From the NCBI GenBank assembly GCA_963377175.1, contig CAUJNA010001724.1:971394-1035393 (forward strand): a DNA stretch of 64,000 nt, written 5' to 3'. This document shows positions 25,095-36,231 of the stretch, in pieces; the first letter of the stretch is position 1; the number at the start of each line of letters is the position of its first letter. The notes under the pieces were generated by a model that saw only the letters and a program-made list of their open reading frames with translations, ran no database searches and was not told the origin of the DNA. Source of the DNA: Effrenium voratum. Lineage: Eukaryota; Sar; Dinophyceae; Suessiales; Symbiodiniaceae. Both the position numbers and the translations under genes were made by a program.

Positions 25095-26224
25095 CTGGAG
25101 TGATATTGAGCTACGAGAAGGCCCGTACGTAGCCATTTTATCCAATTGAGTGTTAGGGCGAACCCGCCCTACAAGAGTGATTCGCTGTTTTTGCTTTCCT
25201 CGGGGCTCGATGTATTGGTCTTGGGTCCCATTTTGGTTGGTGTTACAGGGAATCCAAAGCCACCAAATTGGGGATACCCTCAAAACGACCGATCCACATG
25301 GCTGTGAGTTTTCACAGGGAAGATGCGGCGATGGGTGCCTGGCCTCCTAAAATTGCCCGTTTCTTTCCCATAGCCACTGGGGGTCCGGGGAGATGGCGAA
25401 TTTTGAGGCTTGGAACCACCTCACAAGTGGCTGGGGGACATTCATCCCCACCTGGATGATGTCCACCAGTTTAGGTCCCCAAATAAAATTCTAGCAGGTT
25501 AATGTAAGATCTAGTCCGGTTGATTTTGCAAGGCATGTTCGGTGGGATTGCGCTTCCCTAAAGTGGGCATAAGGAAGGCTGCAAGTTGAGCATGTACGTA
25601 TGTCGCCCCCCAAAATGCGAAGTCAGAAGGACCTTCTGCACTTGCTTGGACCGTTCTGGGACTGTCGCCTTCCAAACCCCTCCAAACAGCTTCAGTGATT
25701 CTTGGAAAGAGCGTAGGGACACGTACCCTCCCACCCTTTTCACATGGATCCTGACGTTCAGGGGTTCTGGCTTGGATAATTTTCCTTTTAAAGGGACCGG
25801 GTCCCGTACCGCGAACGGTTCCAGCTTACGTAGTGGGAGGGCCACCCTTTGCGAGGTCGTCCAAATTTCCCACCCCCTCGCTCCTTCTCGTGAGGCTCCT
25901 CCCCCTCCTCCTCCTCCTCCTCCGATGCATCCTGGCAACTGGCACTCGTGTGCACCACTAAACCCGTCTCTTTTTGAGGCTCGGCACCCTGTTTTTGTCG
26001 GGTGGCTGTAAACAGAACCCAAAGGAAAGCACACAATTGTGGGTCCCCTATTTTGAGACACATCCAAGTTTGAAATAGGGGCCCCCTAAATTTTTGTTGG
26101 TGTCCTTTTGGTTTCCTTTTGACGCCGCCTAAAAAGAACCACCATTTTGAGAAGCACGAGACCCCTGTTTTGCTCTATATGTATAAGCTTGCAGGCTGTT
26201 TTTGTTCGCTCGCTCAAAACAATT

Positions 26225-27640
26225 GCTGAACTGCACTCGAGTAGTGGCTTGGTATTGGTTTAGTTTAGTATTGGTGTAGTGCATGAGTTCAGTATCGGTG
26301 TGCACTGGCTTAATATTGGTTTAGCAATGGTTGAGCATTTGCTTGGTATTGGTGTAGTATTGGCTTTGTATTGGCTACGTGTTGGCTTAGTATTGGTGTA
26401 GCACTGGTTTCGCATTGGCCTAGTATTGGTTTAGTATTGGTTTAGTGTGTGGTGTAGTATTGGTTTAGTCATGGTTTTGCATTAGCTTGGTGTTGGTTTA
26501 GTATTGGCTTAGTGCATGGATTTAGCATTGGTTTGGCAATGGTCTAGTATTGGATGTGTGTTGGTTTAGTATTGTCTACGTGCTGGCTAGTATTTGTTTA
26601 GACCTGGTTTCGCATTGGCCTAGTATTGGTTCAGTATTGGTTTACTTTATTGGTTTAGTATTGGTTTAGCCATGGTTTTGCATTAGCTTTGTATTGGTTT
26701 AGTATTGGCTTAGTGCATGGATTTAGCATTGGTTTGGCAATGGTCTAGTATTGGATGTGTGTTGGTTTAGTATTGTCTACGTGCTGGCTAGTATTTGTTT
26801 AGACCTGGTTTCGCATTGGCCTAGTATTGGTTCAGTATTGGTTTACTTTATTGGTTTAGTATTGGTTTAGTCATGGTTTTGCATTAGCTTTGTATTGGTT
26901 TAGTATTGGCTTAGTGCATGGATTTAGCATTGGTTTGGCAATGGTCTAGTATTGGATGTGTGTTGGTTTTGTATTGGCTACGTGTTGGCTTAGTATTGGT
27001 GTAGTACTGGTTTCGCATTGGCCTAGTATTGGTTCAGTATTGGTTTACTTTTTTGGTTTAGTATTGGTTTAGCCATGGTTTTGCATTAGCTTTGTATTGG
27101 TTTAGTATTGGCTTAGTGCATGGATTTAGCATTGGTTTGGCAATGGTCTAGTATTGGATGTGTGTTGGTTTAGTATTGTCTACGTGCTGGCTAGTATTTG
27201 TTTAGACCTGGTTTCGCATTGGCCTAGTATTGGTTCAGTATTGGTTTACTTTATTGGTTTAGTATTGGTTTAGTCATGGTTTTGCATTAGCTTTGTATTG
27301 GTCTAGTATTGGCTTAGTGCATGGATTTAGCATTGGTTTGGCAATGGTCTAGTATTGGATGTGTGTTGGTTTAGTATTGTCTTCGTGCTGGCTAGTATTT
27401 GTTTAGACCTGGTTTCGCATTGGCCTAGTATTGGTTCAGTATTGGTTTACTTTATTGGTTTAGTATTGGTTTAGCCATGGTTTTGCATTAGCTTTGTATT
27501 GGTTTAGTATTGGCTTAGTGTATGGATTTAGCATTGGTTTGGCAATGGTTTAGTATTGGCTGTGTGTTGGTTTAGTATTGGCAACGTAGTATTGGTTTAG
27601 TAACGGTTTTGTATGAATTTAGTCTTGCTTTTTAGTAATG
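26225..27640. repeat. TATTGGTTTAG satellite with ~201-bp higher-order period
   Basis: Short TATTGGTTTAG-like units are organised into a higher-order repeat. The marker GTGCATGGATTTAGCATTGG (or a near variant) recurs at about 26,512, 26,713, 26,914, 27,116, 27,318 and 27,519, that is every 201-202 bp. The edges are more degenerate. No coding potential seen. Confidence 0.9.
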
Positions 27641-27825
27641 TTAACCCTGGATTAATAAACCCCTGGTTGATTAATAGGGGGGTGTCCCCTTTTAGTGGGG
27701 ATTCAGACAACTTTTGGAGGGAACACCCCAATAATGGGACGGGTTCTACTTAGATCCTGAGTCAACATTCACGGTTTCGTACTAATTCGTATTGGATCAA
27801 CCGCTTCCCATCACCAGGCGAGCGC

Positions 27826-27988
27826 CTCGCCGCGTCGCTGCCGCGCCTCGCTGTCGCTTTTCTGGACCTCCTGCTCCGAAGGGCCGATGCCAAAGAGCGG
27901 GCGAGAGCCGAAGTCTTCGCACGCGACCAGGCGCGCGATGAAGCGGTTGGCCTCCTCGTAGAGGTCCTGAGCCCGCGACAAAGCGCGC
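27826..27988 (-). CDS. candidate 54-codon exon
   Basis: AG acceptor (27990-27989) and GC donor (27825-27824). After one nucleotide that completes a split codon, 54 codons run from RALSRAQDLYEEANRFIARL to QRRGE, including a middle FGSRPLFGIGPSEQEVQ. This is the longest well-bounded exon candidate in the left flank. Family not recognised. Confidence 0.55.
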
Positions 27989-28499
27989 CTCACAGGGTAG
28001 CCTCAATTCCATGTAGGTGTCCTAAACCTACCAGAAAAAGGTAGTCCAAAAGACGGGGATTGATTTAGGTTTCCCTTTAATTCAACCCCAAAGGGCAGAA
28101 TGGGTAGCCCAAAAAGATGGCACTCCTTTGTGCCATCTGAAATCGCGAGGTTGACGATCCCTGCCAACCCCAAGAGTGATTTGACCATGGGATGTGATAC
28201 GGGTGGGTTTTTGAGGCTCGGAACTCTTGTTCAAGCTGTTTTCAAGGAAAGCCAAGGCCAAAAGGGAACCAACCATTTTGGGGGGGCCCTATTTTGACTT
28301 GTTTGACACATAGCCTGTTGGGGCTTTCACAAAAAACGCAACCCTGTACTGTGTGTCACCCATTAATTTCAGCTTGCGCGGGTGGGTGGTTGGTTGAAAA
28401 GGAAGGGCGGGCGAGCGGGCGGACGGACGGGCGGGCGGGCGGGCGGGTGGGTGGGAGCATGATGCGGCTGCTACTGCGCTTGTAATCACACTTACGAAT

Positions 28500-29218
28500 A
28501 CACATACACACAGCACAGCACAGCACAGCACAGCACAACACACACAACAAACAACACACACACACAAAAAAAAAAACACAAAACACAACACACACACACA
28601 CACACACACAGAGACAGACACACAGAACACACACACACACAAAACACCAAAAACACACACGCACACACAACACAACACAACACAACACAACACAACACAA
28701 CACAACACAACACAACACAACACAACACAACACAACACAACACAACACAACACAACACAACACAACACAACACAACACAACACAACACAACACAACACAA
28801 CACAACACAACACAACACAACACAACACAACACAACACAACACAACACAACACAACACAACACAACACAACACAACACAAACACAACACAACACAACACA
28901 ACACAACAACACAACACAACACAACACAACACAACACAACACAACACAACACAACACAACACAACACATACACACACAACACACACACACACAACACACA
29001 CACACACAACACACAACACACACAACACACACACACACACAACACACACACAACACACACACAACACACACACACAACACACACACACACACACAACACA
29101 CACAACACACACACACAACACACACACACAACACACACACACACACAACACACACACACACACACAACACACACAACACACACACACACACACACGCGCG
29201 CGCGCGCACGCGCGTGCA
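28500..29218. repeat. (CA)n and (ACAAC/ACACA)n array
   Basis: CA-rich array with a long core of ACAAC/ACACAAC units (about 28,660-28,970), flanked by CA runs and ending in a short (CG)n near 29,195-29,213. Minus frames give only Cys/Val runs. A GCGGGCGG run (28,400-28,450) precedes it. Confidence 0.9.
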
Positions 29219-29615
29219 GAAACCCCATGAACCAAACCGTAAAGCCTAGAAACCCATTGCGAGGTTTTTTTGTTCAGCCCATTCATCAGACCTCCCACCA
29301 CACTCCCACCCCAACTTTCTCCTCTTCATCCTCGGCGCCTTTCTTCCAACGAAGCCCCCGAAACTCGCGCCACCCCCTTTCGGAGGCCTTGTGGACAAAT
29401 AGGCCGTGGCAAATGGAACCAATCCGAACCACTGGCTTCTACTCACCGATGAAAAGGACGCTTATGGTAGGCTGGTCTTGAACTCGGGAAACGCCTACAA
29501 TGGGTCTGTTGACGGTGCTCTGATGTCTCTGGTGATGTCTCTGGTGATTTCAAGGCAAGCCAAACCCACCCGCTCCCTCCCGCCCCGCCCACCCCCCCCC
29601 GGCCGGACCCCCCGC

Positions 29616-29747
29616 CTGCCAGCGCTTCCGGCGCGTGCCCCCGGCGTTGCTCGAGGCGTACAAGGCCCCGGCACAGGAGCCGCGCAAGGCCTCCAGCGCG
29701 CAGCAGCAGCGCTGCCACGAGGCGAAGTGCTGGTCCTTGAACATGGC
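29616..29747 (-). CDS. candidate 44-codon exon
   Basis: CTGCAG acceptor (29749-29748) and GC donor (29615-29614) frame exactly 44 codons: AMFKDQHFASWQRCCCALEA then LRGSCAGALYASSNAGGTRR to KRWQ. Cys-rich helical piece. Not recognised. Confidence 0.55.
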
Positions 29748-30171
29748 CTGCAGTGTCCCACTGAAGCCTCCTGAAAAAAATCCAAGAAAAAAAAGAGAAA
29801 AACACGGCGGAAGCCTGTTCTTCGGGGTTCCCCCTTGAACATGGCCTACGGCACCAAAGCCGCGGGGGGGGGAGGGGGCAGGGGGCAGGGGGGGGCAGCA
29901 AAAAAAAAGCTGGTGCGAGAAATGCAGGGAATGAGAAATGGAACGACCCCTATACACCATCTTCTAATATGGTGGTTTCCTGTAAGGGAAAAACAAACGG
30001 TATCCCCAACAGCGCCGGACATTCCTGGAACCCTGCGGAACCCCCCCGAAAACCCTTGGAACCCTCCTGAAAACTGCCCAGAGCTCCAAAAATGGGCAGA
30101 GACTCGATCCATAGCTTCCAGCGGTTAGCTATGAAAAACAAACCAAAAAAAAAAGCGCGACGGCACCAAAC

Positions 30172-30290
30172 TTGCTGGCGCGAGAGATGCAGGGAATGAG
30201 AAATGGAATGACCCTTCACCATCCAAGTGGCGGTCCTTCGAGGGGGCCCAAAGCCTGGGTTCATTCAACCACATTCCCTATCGCAAGAGA
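30172..30290. repeat. palindromic dispersed element, family A copy 2
   Basis: Left arm GCGAGAGATGCAGGGAATGA continues GAAATGGAATGA; right arm GGTTCATTCAACCACATTCC then CTATCGC is its diverged complement. A half copy lies at about 29,908-29,995. Confidence 0.65.
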
Positions 30291-30751
30291 ACGCGACGGC
30301 ACCCAAGGGGGAGTACCAAGTACAAAAAGATGGCCCGAAAAAAGAGACCCGTTGAAAAGGTGCCAGAAAAAGTAAAAAATGTTCCTGCTGAAGAAGGGGA
30401 TCAATTCCAATTGACGTCATGGGACCAGCTAAAGTCATCCCTCTCTCCTCTCTCATGCAAGCTTTGCCTGCTCGCAACATCCCAGTCGTGTGTTTGCCAA
30501 GGTCGGTGGCATTCTGCGAAGGAATCGCATGGAATACAAAACGTCGCTTGCGTTTGAAAGACAACCCCCACGAACATCCGCGCTGTGTGGACGGTGGCAC
30601 AAAAACACGTCCCACCGGCTCTGTGCAAGGTGAACAAAAAAAAAGAGCATCCGCAGAATGAAACCACGGGTGTTCGGCAGGAAAAAATACCTGAAAGCAA
30701 GATCCGCAGAATGAAACTGCTGGCTTTGCATCGCTGGGCCCTTTCTCCCGC

Positions 30752-30828
30752 CTTCTGCAAGGACAGCAGCTGCGCCCCGTGGGCCCGCAAAGCCGCCAGC
30801 AGGCCCTCGCGCTCTCTGGTGGCCTTTC
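30752..30828 (-). CDS. candidate exon, helical
   Basis: ATTCCAG acceptor and GC donor (30751-30750). After two nucleotides it reads 25 codons, KATREREGLLAALRAHGAQL then LSLQK. Charged helix. Unidentified. Confidence 0.5.
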
Positions 30829-31406
30829 CTGGAATCAATCCCAGGAGGATGTTTTTTCTCGGATCGAGGGGGCGAAGGGATATGACTGTCTCACCCAGCG
30901 GAACTCACTCTGCCTTTCCAAGCTTGGACGCGCTTGGTTGGTCTTCTGTCGACTTACCAAGCGGCCACCTACATGCACTACGTGGCTTCTTGGACGCACA
31001 AAAAGACGGGTCTGTTGTTTTTCAGGGGATCCCGCCAAAAATGGAAAACCAAAAGGAAACCAACCAACAAGGGGCAGCATCAAAAAATCAAAGGGCACGC
31101 CCAAATGGAGCCCAAATGGAAGCCCAAGATACTTCCATGGGCCAGCCCAAGGATTATCTACAACCCCTTCTCTGAGTAGAATAACCTCCCATTAGGGTGC
31201 TTGTTAAAATGGGTGCTCATTTTTGGGGTTTCCCAACCCCAAAAATGGGTGTCTTTCTTCCGGGGGCCCCAAGCAATGGCTTCGGTGTTCCTTTTGGCGT
31301 CCCTTCAAACCCACAGAAACAAAAAGCCTATGGGTTCCAACTCAACCCAAAAAAAAAAGGACAAAACCACCCCAGCCATCTCCGCCCCAACCGGAAACCG
31401 CTTTCT

Positions 31407-31516
31407 CATAGGTGTCCTTCTTGGTTGAAAAAATAGATTCGGGTTTTCTTCGTTGAGTGAACCACCAAAAGATCACCCGTCCGATTTTTCAACCAACCAA
31501 AAAGTTGACACCTCTG
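31407..31516. repeat. palindromic dispersed element, family C copy 3
   Basis: Left ATAGGTGTCCTTCTTGGTTG and right CAACCAAAAAGTTGACACCT are inverted. Centre diverged. Confidence 0.65.
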
Positions 31517-31614
31517 GCTTTGCTCAACAAAAAAAGACCAAACCCCCCCACCCACCCCCAGCCATCTCCGCCCCAAGCGGAAACCGCTTTCTTCTCGGAG
31601 GACAATCCTCTGAC

Positions 31615-31705
31615 CAGGTCCAGCAGCGCCCGCAGCAGCGCGTCCAGGGCGGCCTCCCCGTGGCCGCAGGAGGCCACCGCGGGCAGCCGCACCAGGCCAC
31701 GGTAC
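31615..31705 (-). CDS. candidate 30-codon exon
   Basis: TTACCTCGAG acceptor and GT donor (31614-31613). After one nucleotide it reads 30 codons, YRGLVRLPAVASCGHGEAAL then DALLRALLDL. Hydrophobic helix at the end. Unidentified. Confidence 0.5.
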
Positions 31706-31849
31706 CTCGAGGTAAGTCTCAGGGAAAAAATTCCGCCACGGGTAAAACCACCAGGGGGAAGACACACCTTGAAAAATGGGCGGTTGCAAATGGCAGGTTT
31801 ATGGGTATGGGTACCCAGTTGTTTGGCAAATGGAAGTGTTTATCCTTAA

Positions 31850-31961
31850 TTAGGTCCTCCGGTATAGAGGTTCGAATAAGTTGGTACCAACTTTTTGCTG
31901 TCGATTTTCTTGGTTGCAACGACCCCCCTGCAAAAAGTGTTTCACTTTTTGGGGGGTCTAG
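31850..31961. repeat. palindromic dispersed element, family D copy 3 (diverged)
   Basis: Starts TAGGTCCTCCGGTATAGAGG and shares GGTACCAACTTTTTGCTG with the 24.5 kb copy. A further fragment starts near 32,103. Confidence 0.55.
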
Positions 31962-33010
31962 TGGAAATTCCAACTTGAGTTCAACCGATAAAAGGCTTGC
32001 CAGGTGGGATTTGGGGCAAAGGGTTGGGCATAGGCAAGGCTGCATAGTGAGCATGTATGTCTTCTAGTTGTTTGTCTTGTGTCTTTTCTTCTTTTTTTTA
32101 AGATGTTAGAATGAGGGTACCAACTTGTTTTTTTTTTCCGATTTTAGTAGCTTTGAACCCCCCCAAAAAAGAAACGGTGAAAGAAACGGCACCAATTGCT
32201 GGGGGACCTGGGGGTGCGCTCGCTACGGGTGGGAACCTTCTAAGGCCAGTGGAGCCAGCCATAGACGCGCGCCTTGTGACAAAGCGGGCTTCAAAAGCCA
32301 TTGTCCTATCAAAACTCCAAGGTGCCAAGCACTGACACCTGCCACACATCAAAAGAAAAACTCAGGACAACAAAAACCAGCGCCGGCAGCGCTGGGGTTT
32401 GCCAGCGATCGTACCAGCATCGAGCTGGTGCGTCCTCAATGGCTTAAACATCGCGCGTCTCTGCTTCAGCAGGCCCTTTTTTTGGAAGCTCAGGCGCTGG
32501 AAACCACAGGCCGCCAGGTCGGGAGCCAATGCAACGAAGGAGCCACGAAGAAACACTGCGCCCGTCCTTTGGTGATCAGCCACAGAACCACAGAAATCCA
32601 AGTCCGAAAATCACAGCCATGTGTAAACTCGGTTGCTTTCTGCTCCCCGGCTAAAAGCTTAACTTTTGGTTTAATACGGAAAACCCATTAGTTGCAAAGA
32701 AGCAAAGTAGAAGTAGAGATAAACCCCTTTTGATCCGAAAATTACGACCATAGTAGAAGTCATCTCGCCCATCTCGCCTGTCGGGTGACTCCGCAGACAG
32801 GCAGCCCAGGACCCCCAACACCTCCGGGCAGTTGGCGGTTCCGGGACCTTTCAGGGTTCACGTTCTGCCCTTTGTGAGGGGTTTGCTTTCGGTTGGTTGA
32901 GGGAAACCAAGCACCAGGCATTTTGGGGTTACTTTTAAGCAAAAATTCTCCACTTTGGATCTGAGACATGACTCATAGACCCAACGGCCCCGAGCCCAGG
33001 AATATCTCAC

Positions 33011-33105
33011 AAGAGCCAGAGGAGACTCTGGAAGAGGAACTTGGCCAAGATGATCTCTAGGGTCTGGGTCAATGCTGAGCGCATATGGCCGATGCTGCTC
33101 TGTCC
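33011..33105 (-). CDS. candidate exon, hydrophobic helical
   Basis: Very good acceptor (T-run then GCAG) and a GTGAGAT donor at 33010. It reads GQSSIGHMRSALTQTLEIIL then AKFLFQSLLWL. The donor could instead be read as a TGA ending the protein. Either way the splice acceptor makes this one of the firmest exon candidates. Confidence 0.55.
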
Positions 33106-33763
33106 CTGCAAAAAAAAAGGCGAATGCGAGCTGAGCTTTGTCGAACGCATCAGCTTGTGAGAAACTTGTGCTTGAAGATCAGGACAGGCCGGGAATTGAG
33201 CGACGACAAACAAAATCATAATCTCCTGGCGGCCAAGCCAGGACGTCCTGAAGTCATGACTTCTGGCGAAAATTGCGCCATCCCAGGAAAATAATGAAGC
33301 TAGCCAACAGGATGCAACTGAAACATCAGGAGCAAAAAAGCAACACTGCCGCACAACTAGTTTTGCAACCAAGACTTGTTCCCAAGTCCGTGACGCAAAC
33401 CATCGAAAGCACTCGGCAAATTGCGCAATTGGGCGGGGCCTGGTTGCCTGGGCGACGTGTCCCTTGCCCCTCAAAATGAGCGTGTTCCTTTTGAGGATTT
33501 CTCTGTCGGGGCTGTTGAAAAAAGAACACAAAGGCTACTGCCCATGTTGTGAGTTCTCGAGTTTGCATGCGTCCTACAGTAGGGGGCTCAAAAAATGGTT
33601 GGCCCATTAAGACACCGTGGAGAAGGTTCGATCCTATATGGAAACACCCATTTGGGTGCAACTTTTTGCTTGAGGATACGCCCTTATTGGCAAAAAAAAC
33701 CACGAGACCATTTTGGGGGACCGCAAAAGGCACTGACAAACCCCAATCCCATCCGCCCGAGCC

Positions 33764-33832
33764 CCTGGCTGCAGTGGCCAACATCGCCGCCGCTTGCATG
33801 ACGGAGCACAGCCAGCGCATGGTCCCTACATC
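33764..33832 (-). CDS. candidate exon
   Basis: CACCAG acceptor, frame DVGTMRWLCSVMQAAAMLAT then AAR. The donor is unclear. Unidentified. Confidence 0.4.
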
Positions 33833-34169
33833 CTGGTGGATCGATTCTTCGAAGCCAAGGGGGTTGGGGAAAGACCTTGTGTACAAAAAGCTAGGCACTG
33901 TGGCTTTACCCTTATCTATATATATATATGCCTCGCGCACCCCAAAGAACACGTCAACCTCACTGAAACTAGACTCGCATGTCTGAGACTAGTCTCAGGC
34001 CCTGAGGCCCGGTCAGCAACCACCCAAGCAAGGCTCAGCCCAGTCCGCCCAGCCCAGGCCCTAGCCCAGCCCGTCTCCATGACTCACTCCTGGTCCTGTG
34101 CATCGCCTTGCCCTTGCCTCGGGGATTCCTGCGGGCCCATGACATCAAGTGGTCCAACGACGCCAGAAC

Positions 34170-34237
34170 CTGTCCATGCCTGAATCGCCACTTGCCCAGC
34201 TCTGCTGCTTGCAGTCGAACCACAGACGCGCGCTCGG
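34170..34237 (-). CDS. candidate exon, last before the viral insertion
   Basis: Strong acceptor CTTTGCCCGCCTCTGCCCAG and GT donor at 34169. After two nucleotides it reads ERASVVRLQAAELGKWRFRH then GQ. An alternative frame is also open, so the reading frame is uncertain. Across the viral element the next exon candidate upstream in the gene direction is at 57,973. Confidence 0.5.
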
Positions 34238-34239
34238 CT

Positions 34240-35684
34240 GGGCAGAGGCGGGCAAAGCGCAGCGTTTGCAATGATACATGTGTATGTATACATATATGTA
34301 CATACATCCGTTGGGTTGGGCTCTGGAGGGATAATCACATGTTGCAAAAATAAAACAACTTCAAACTGGAACACACGCGGCGACAAACCCGGAGACTGCT
34401 CAGGATCCCAAAAAAATGAAGGGCGATCGCCTGGAACGGTGATAAGGGTCAAAAGGTCAACCCATCCCCATAGGCAAGTTCGCACGACGCCCCTCGCAAT
34501 GTAGACCCGGACAACGGCAATGGATGTTCCTTGTGGTGATCCCTCCAAGGGACCCAAAATCCGGAAATAGTCCAAAGGCGAAAGTGGGATTGGGCAGTCC
34601 TGACATAGGGTCTGCCAGGTGATTTCCCAGCACCAAAAGGCTACACTCAGAAACGACCAGATTGAAATTAGAAGGGAAACCGAATCTGGGAAACTTCTCG
34701 GGGTACCTTCCCCATTCTTTTCAGGAATCCTTCTTTCTAGAAAACCTCCGGAAACCCAGGGAAGACGGCCGGTTTTTGGACAGAACGACGGTTGAAACGA
34801 ATGGGGAATCAACCCCTAGAAAACTCCCTTGTTGACGGTGTTGAAAAGGATACCGTGGGGAACACGCAACCTTGAGGGGTCCATTTAAGGAAATCGAGGG
34901 ACTGCCTTCAAGTTAAAGAGTGACGGTAAATCCCAAAATACCTTCGTTGATGGTCCGTACTTGTCTCCTCCCACTGAGTTCATTAAACAAACATGTTCTT
35001 CCTTCTTGACGCTGTTCAGTCCCTACATTCCCCCTTCAAACCATCGCCCAAGGAAACTCTAATTCAGCTGATAAGGGTGACCCAAACCCAGCGCAAAAAA
35101 TAATTGCACCATTTCAAAGTGCGTCTGGAAAAATGTGACCATCAGTGTCAAGTGCTAAACGTCAACATCATGAATCATGACCCCAGTTTCTTGAACGATC
35201 GAAGGGACATATCCCAAACCTCCGATGCTCCTAGAGATTCGGCAAACCAGCAGATAAAAGTTGTTGCTTTTTTTGCGAACTGGGCCAAACGTATCCTGCA
35301 AGCCACCCTGTCAAAGTCCCTGTCCATTTCGAACGGAAAAGGTACATACAACAAGGATACTTGAACGAGCCAGTGAAATGTGCCCGAGCTTTGTCCACCT
35401 TAGGCGGCGGGTGACCAACTTTGACACCAAGTCCCCCCGAGCTCCGCTTGGGAGAACAGAGAAACCGACGCCATTTTGTGGGGCCCCAAAAAACAAGACC
35501 ATTTTGGGGGCCCCCCAAATAAAAGCATTTGGGGGGCCTTTCTTTGAAAGAAACGGACAAAAAACACCATTTCGGGGAGCCCCCCCCCCAAATCCAAAAA
35601 ATGGTGGGCCTTCCAACAAAAGAGACACCCACCTTTCCAACCCCAAGGCCATCTTGTGGTTTTCCAATTTGGGGGGGGGGGGGT
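34240..35684. other. host DNA left of the viral element, no gene seen
   Basis: Intron-like DNA with mononucleotide runs (a G13 run ends at 35,683). A plus-strand frame over 35,261-35,884 crosses into the viral inverted repeat and is judged spurious. Confidence 0.5.
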
Positions 35685-35689
35685 TTTGG
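35685..35689. repeat. 5-bp target-site duplication, left copy (TTTGG)
   Basis: TTTGG immediately precedes the left terminus AGCAAGC. The same pentamer follows the right terminus at 57,722-57,726. The length fits a retroviral-type DDE integrase. The surrounding T/G-run makes the match less unique than it would be elsewhere. Confidence 0.7.
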
Positions 35690-36014
35690 AGCAAGCAGGG
35701 GTCCTTCAACCCACCTCAATGTCTATACCCCCCCCTACACTTTTCAGTCCATTTAAAAACAGCATACCATTTCAACCATTCAAATCCAACATTCCAAAGC
35801 TACCTACCATTTCAACCATTCAAATCCAACATTCCAAAGCTACCTACCATTTCAACCATATTTTTCCTTACTCAGATAGGTTGAAGGTCCCTTATTCAAA
35901 AACCCCCAACAACAAAGAACATAGCAAAAAAACCAAACAAGGAACAGAACACAGAACATTCCAAAACAACCAACCAACGAAACATTCCAAAGAACTTTTC
36001 AAAGAACCTAAACA
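35690..36014. repeat. left terminal inverted repeat of the PLV
   Basis: Near-perfect inverted match to 57,398-57,721. It begins AGCAAGCAGGGGTCC and ends CAAAGAACCTAAACA. Inside are two full copies and a partial copy of a 40-bp direct repeat (about 35,766-35,861, unit beginning ACCATTTCAACCATTC). Only small indels separate the two arms, implying recent insertion or conversion. Confidence 0.92.
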
Positions 36015-36231
36015 AAAACAACTAACAAGAACAGCCCCCTAATTTCGGGGAAACACCGTCGCTCGCACCGCGCCACGTCTTCTTCGTCTTCAACCATGTC
36101 AAGGCGGGATGACGGGGCGTGTCAGTCAGTGGTTGTCAGTGTTGATGTACTGTCTGGTGTCATTGCACCTGCTTTTTTGACCAGTTGCTTTGGCTCAATC
36201 AAGATTGTTGGCGCATCGCTTTTTGTTTGCA

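Noticed and set aside
25127..25140. GTAGCCATTTT resembling part of the dinoflagellate spliced leader
   Set aside because: Only 11 bases match and it is on the strand opposite to the nearby exons; too short to call a leader relic.
28289..29301. Long minus-strand Cys/Val frames
   Set aside because: Translation of CA/ACAAC repeats; no start context or domain.
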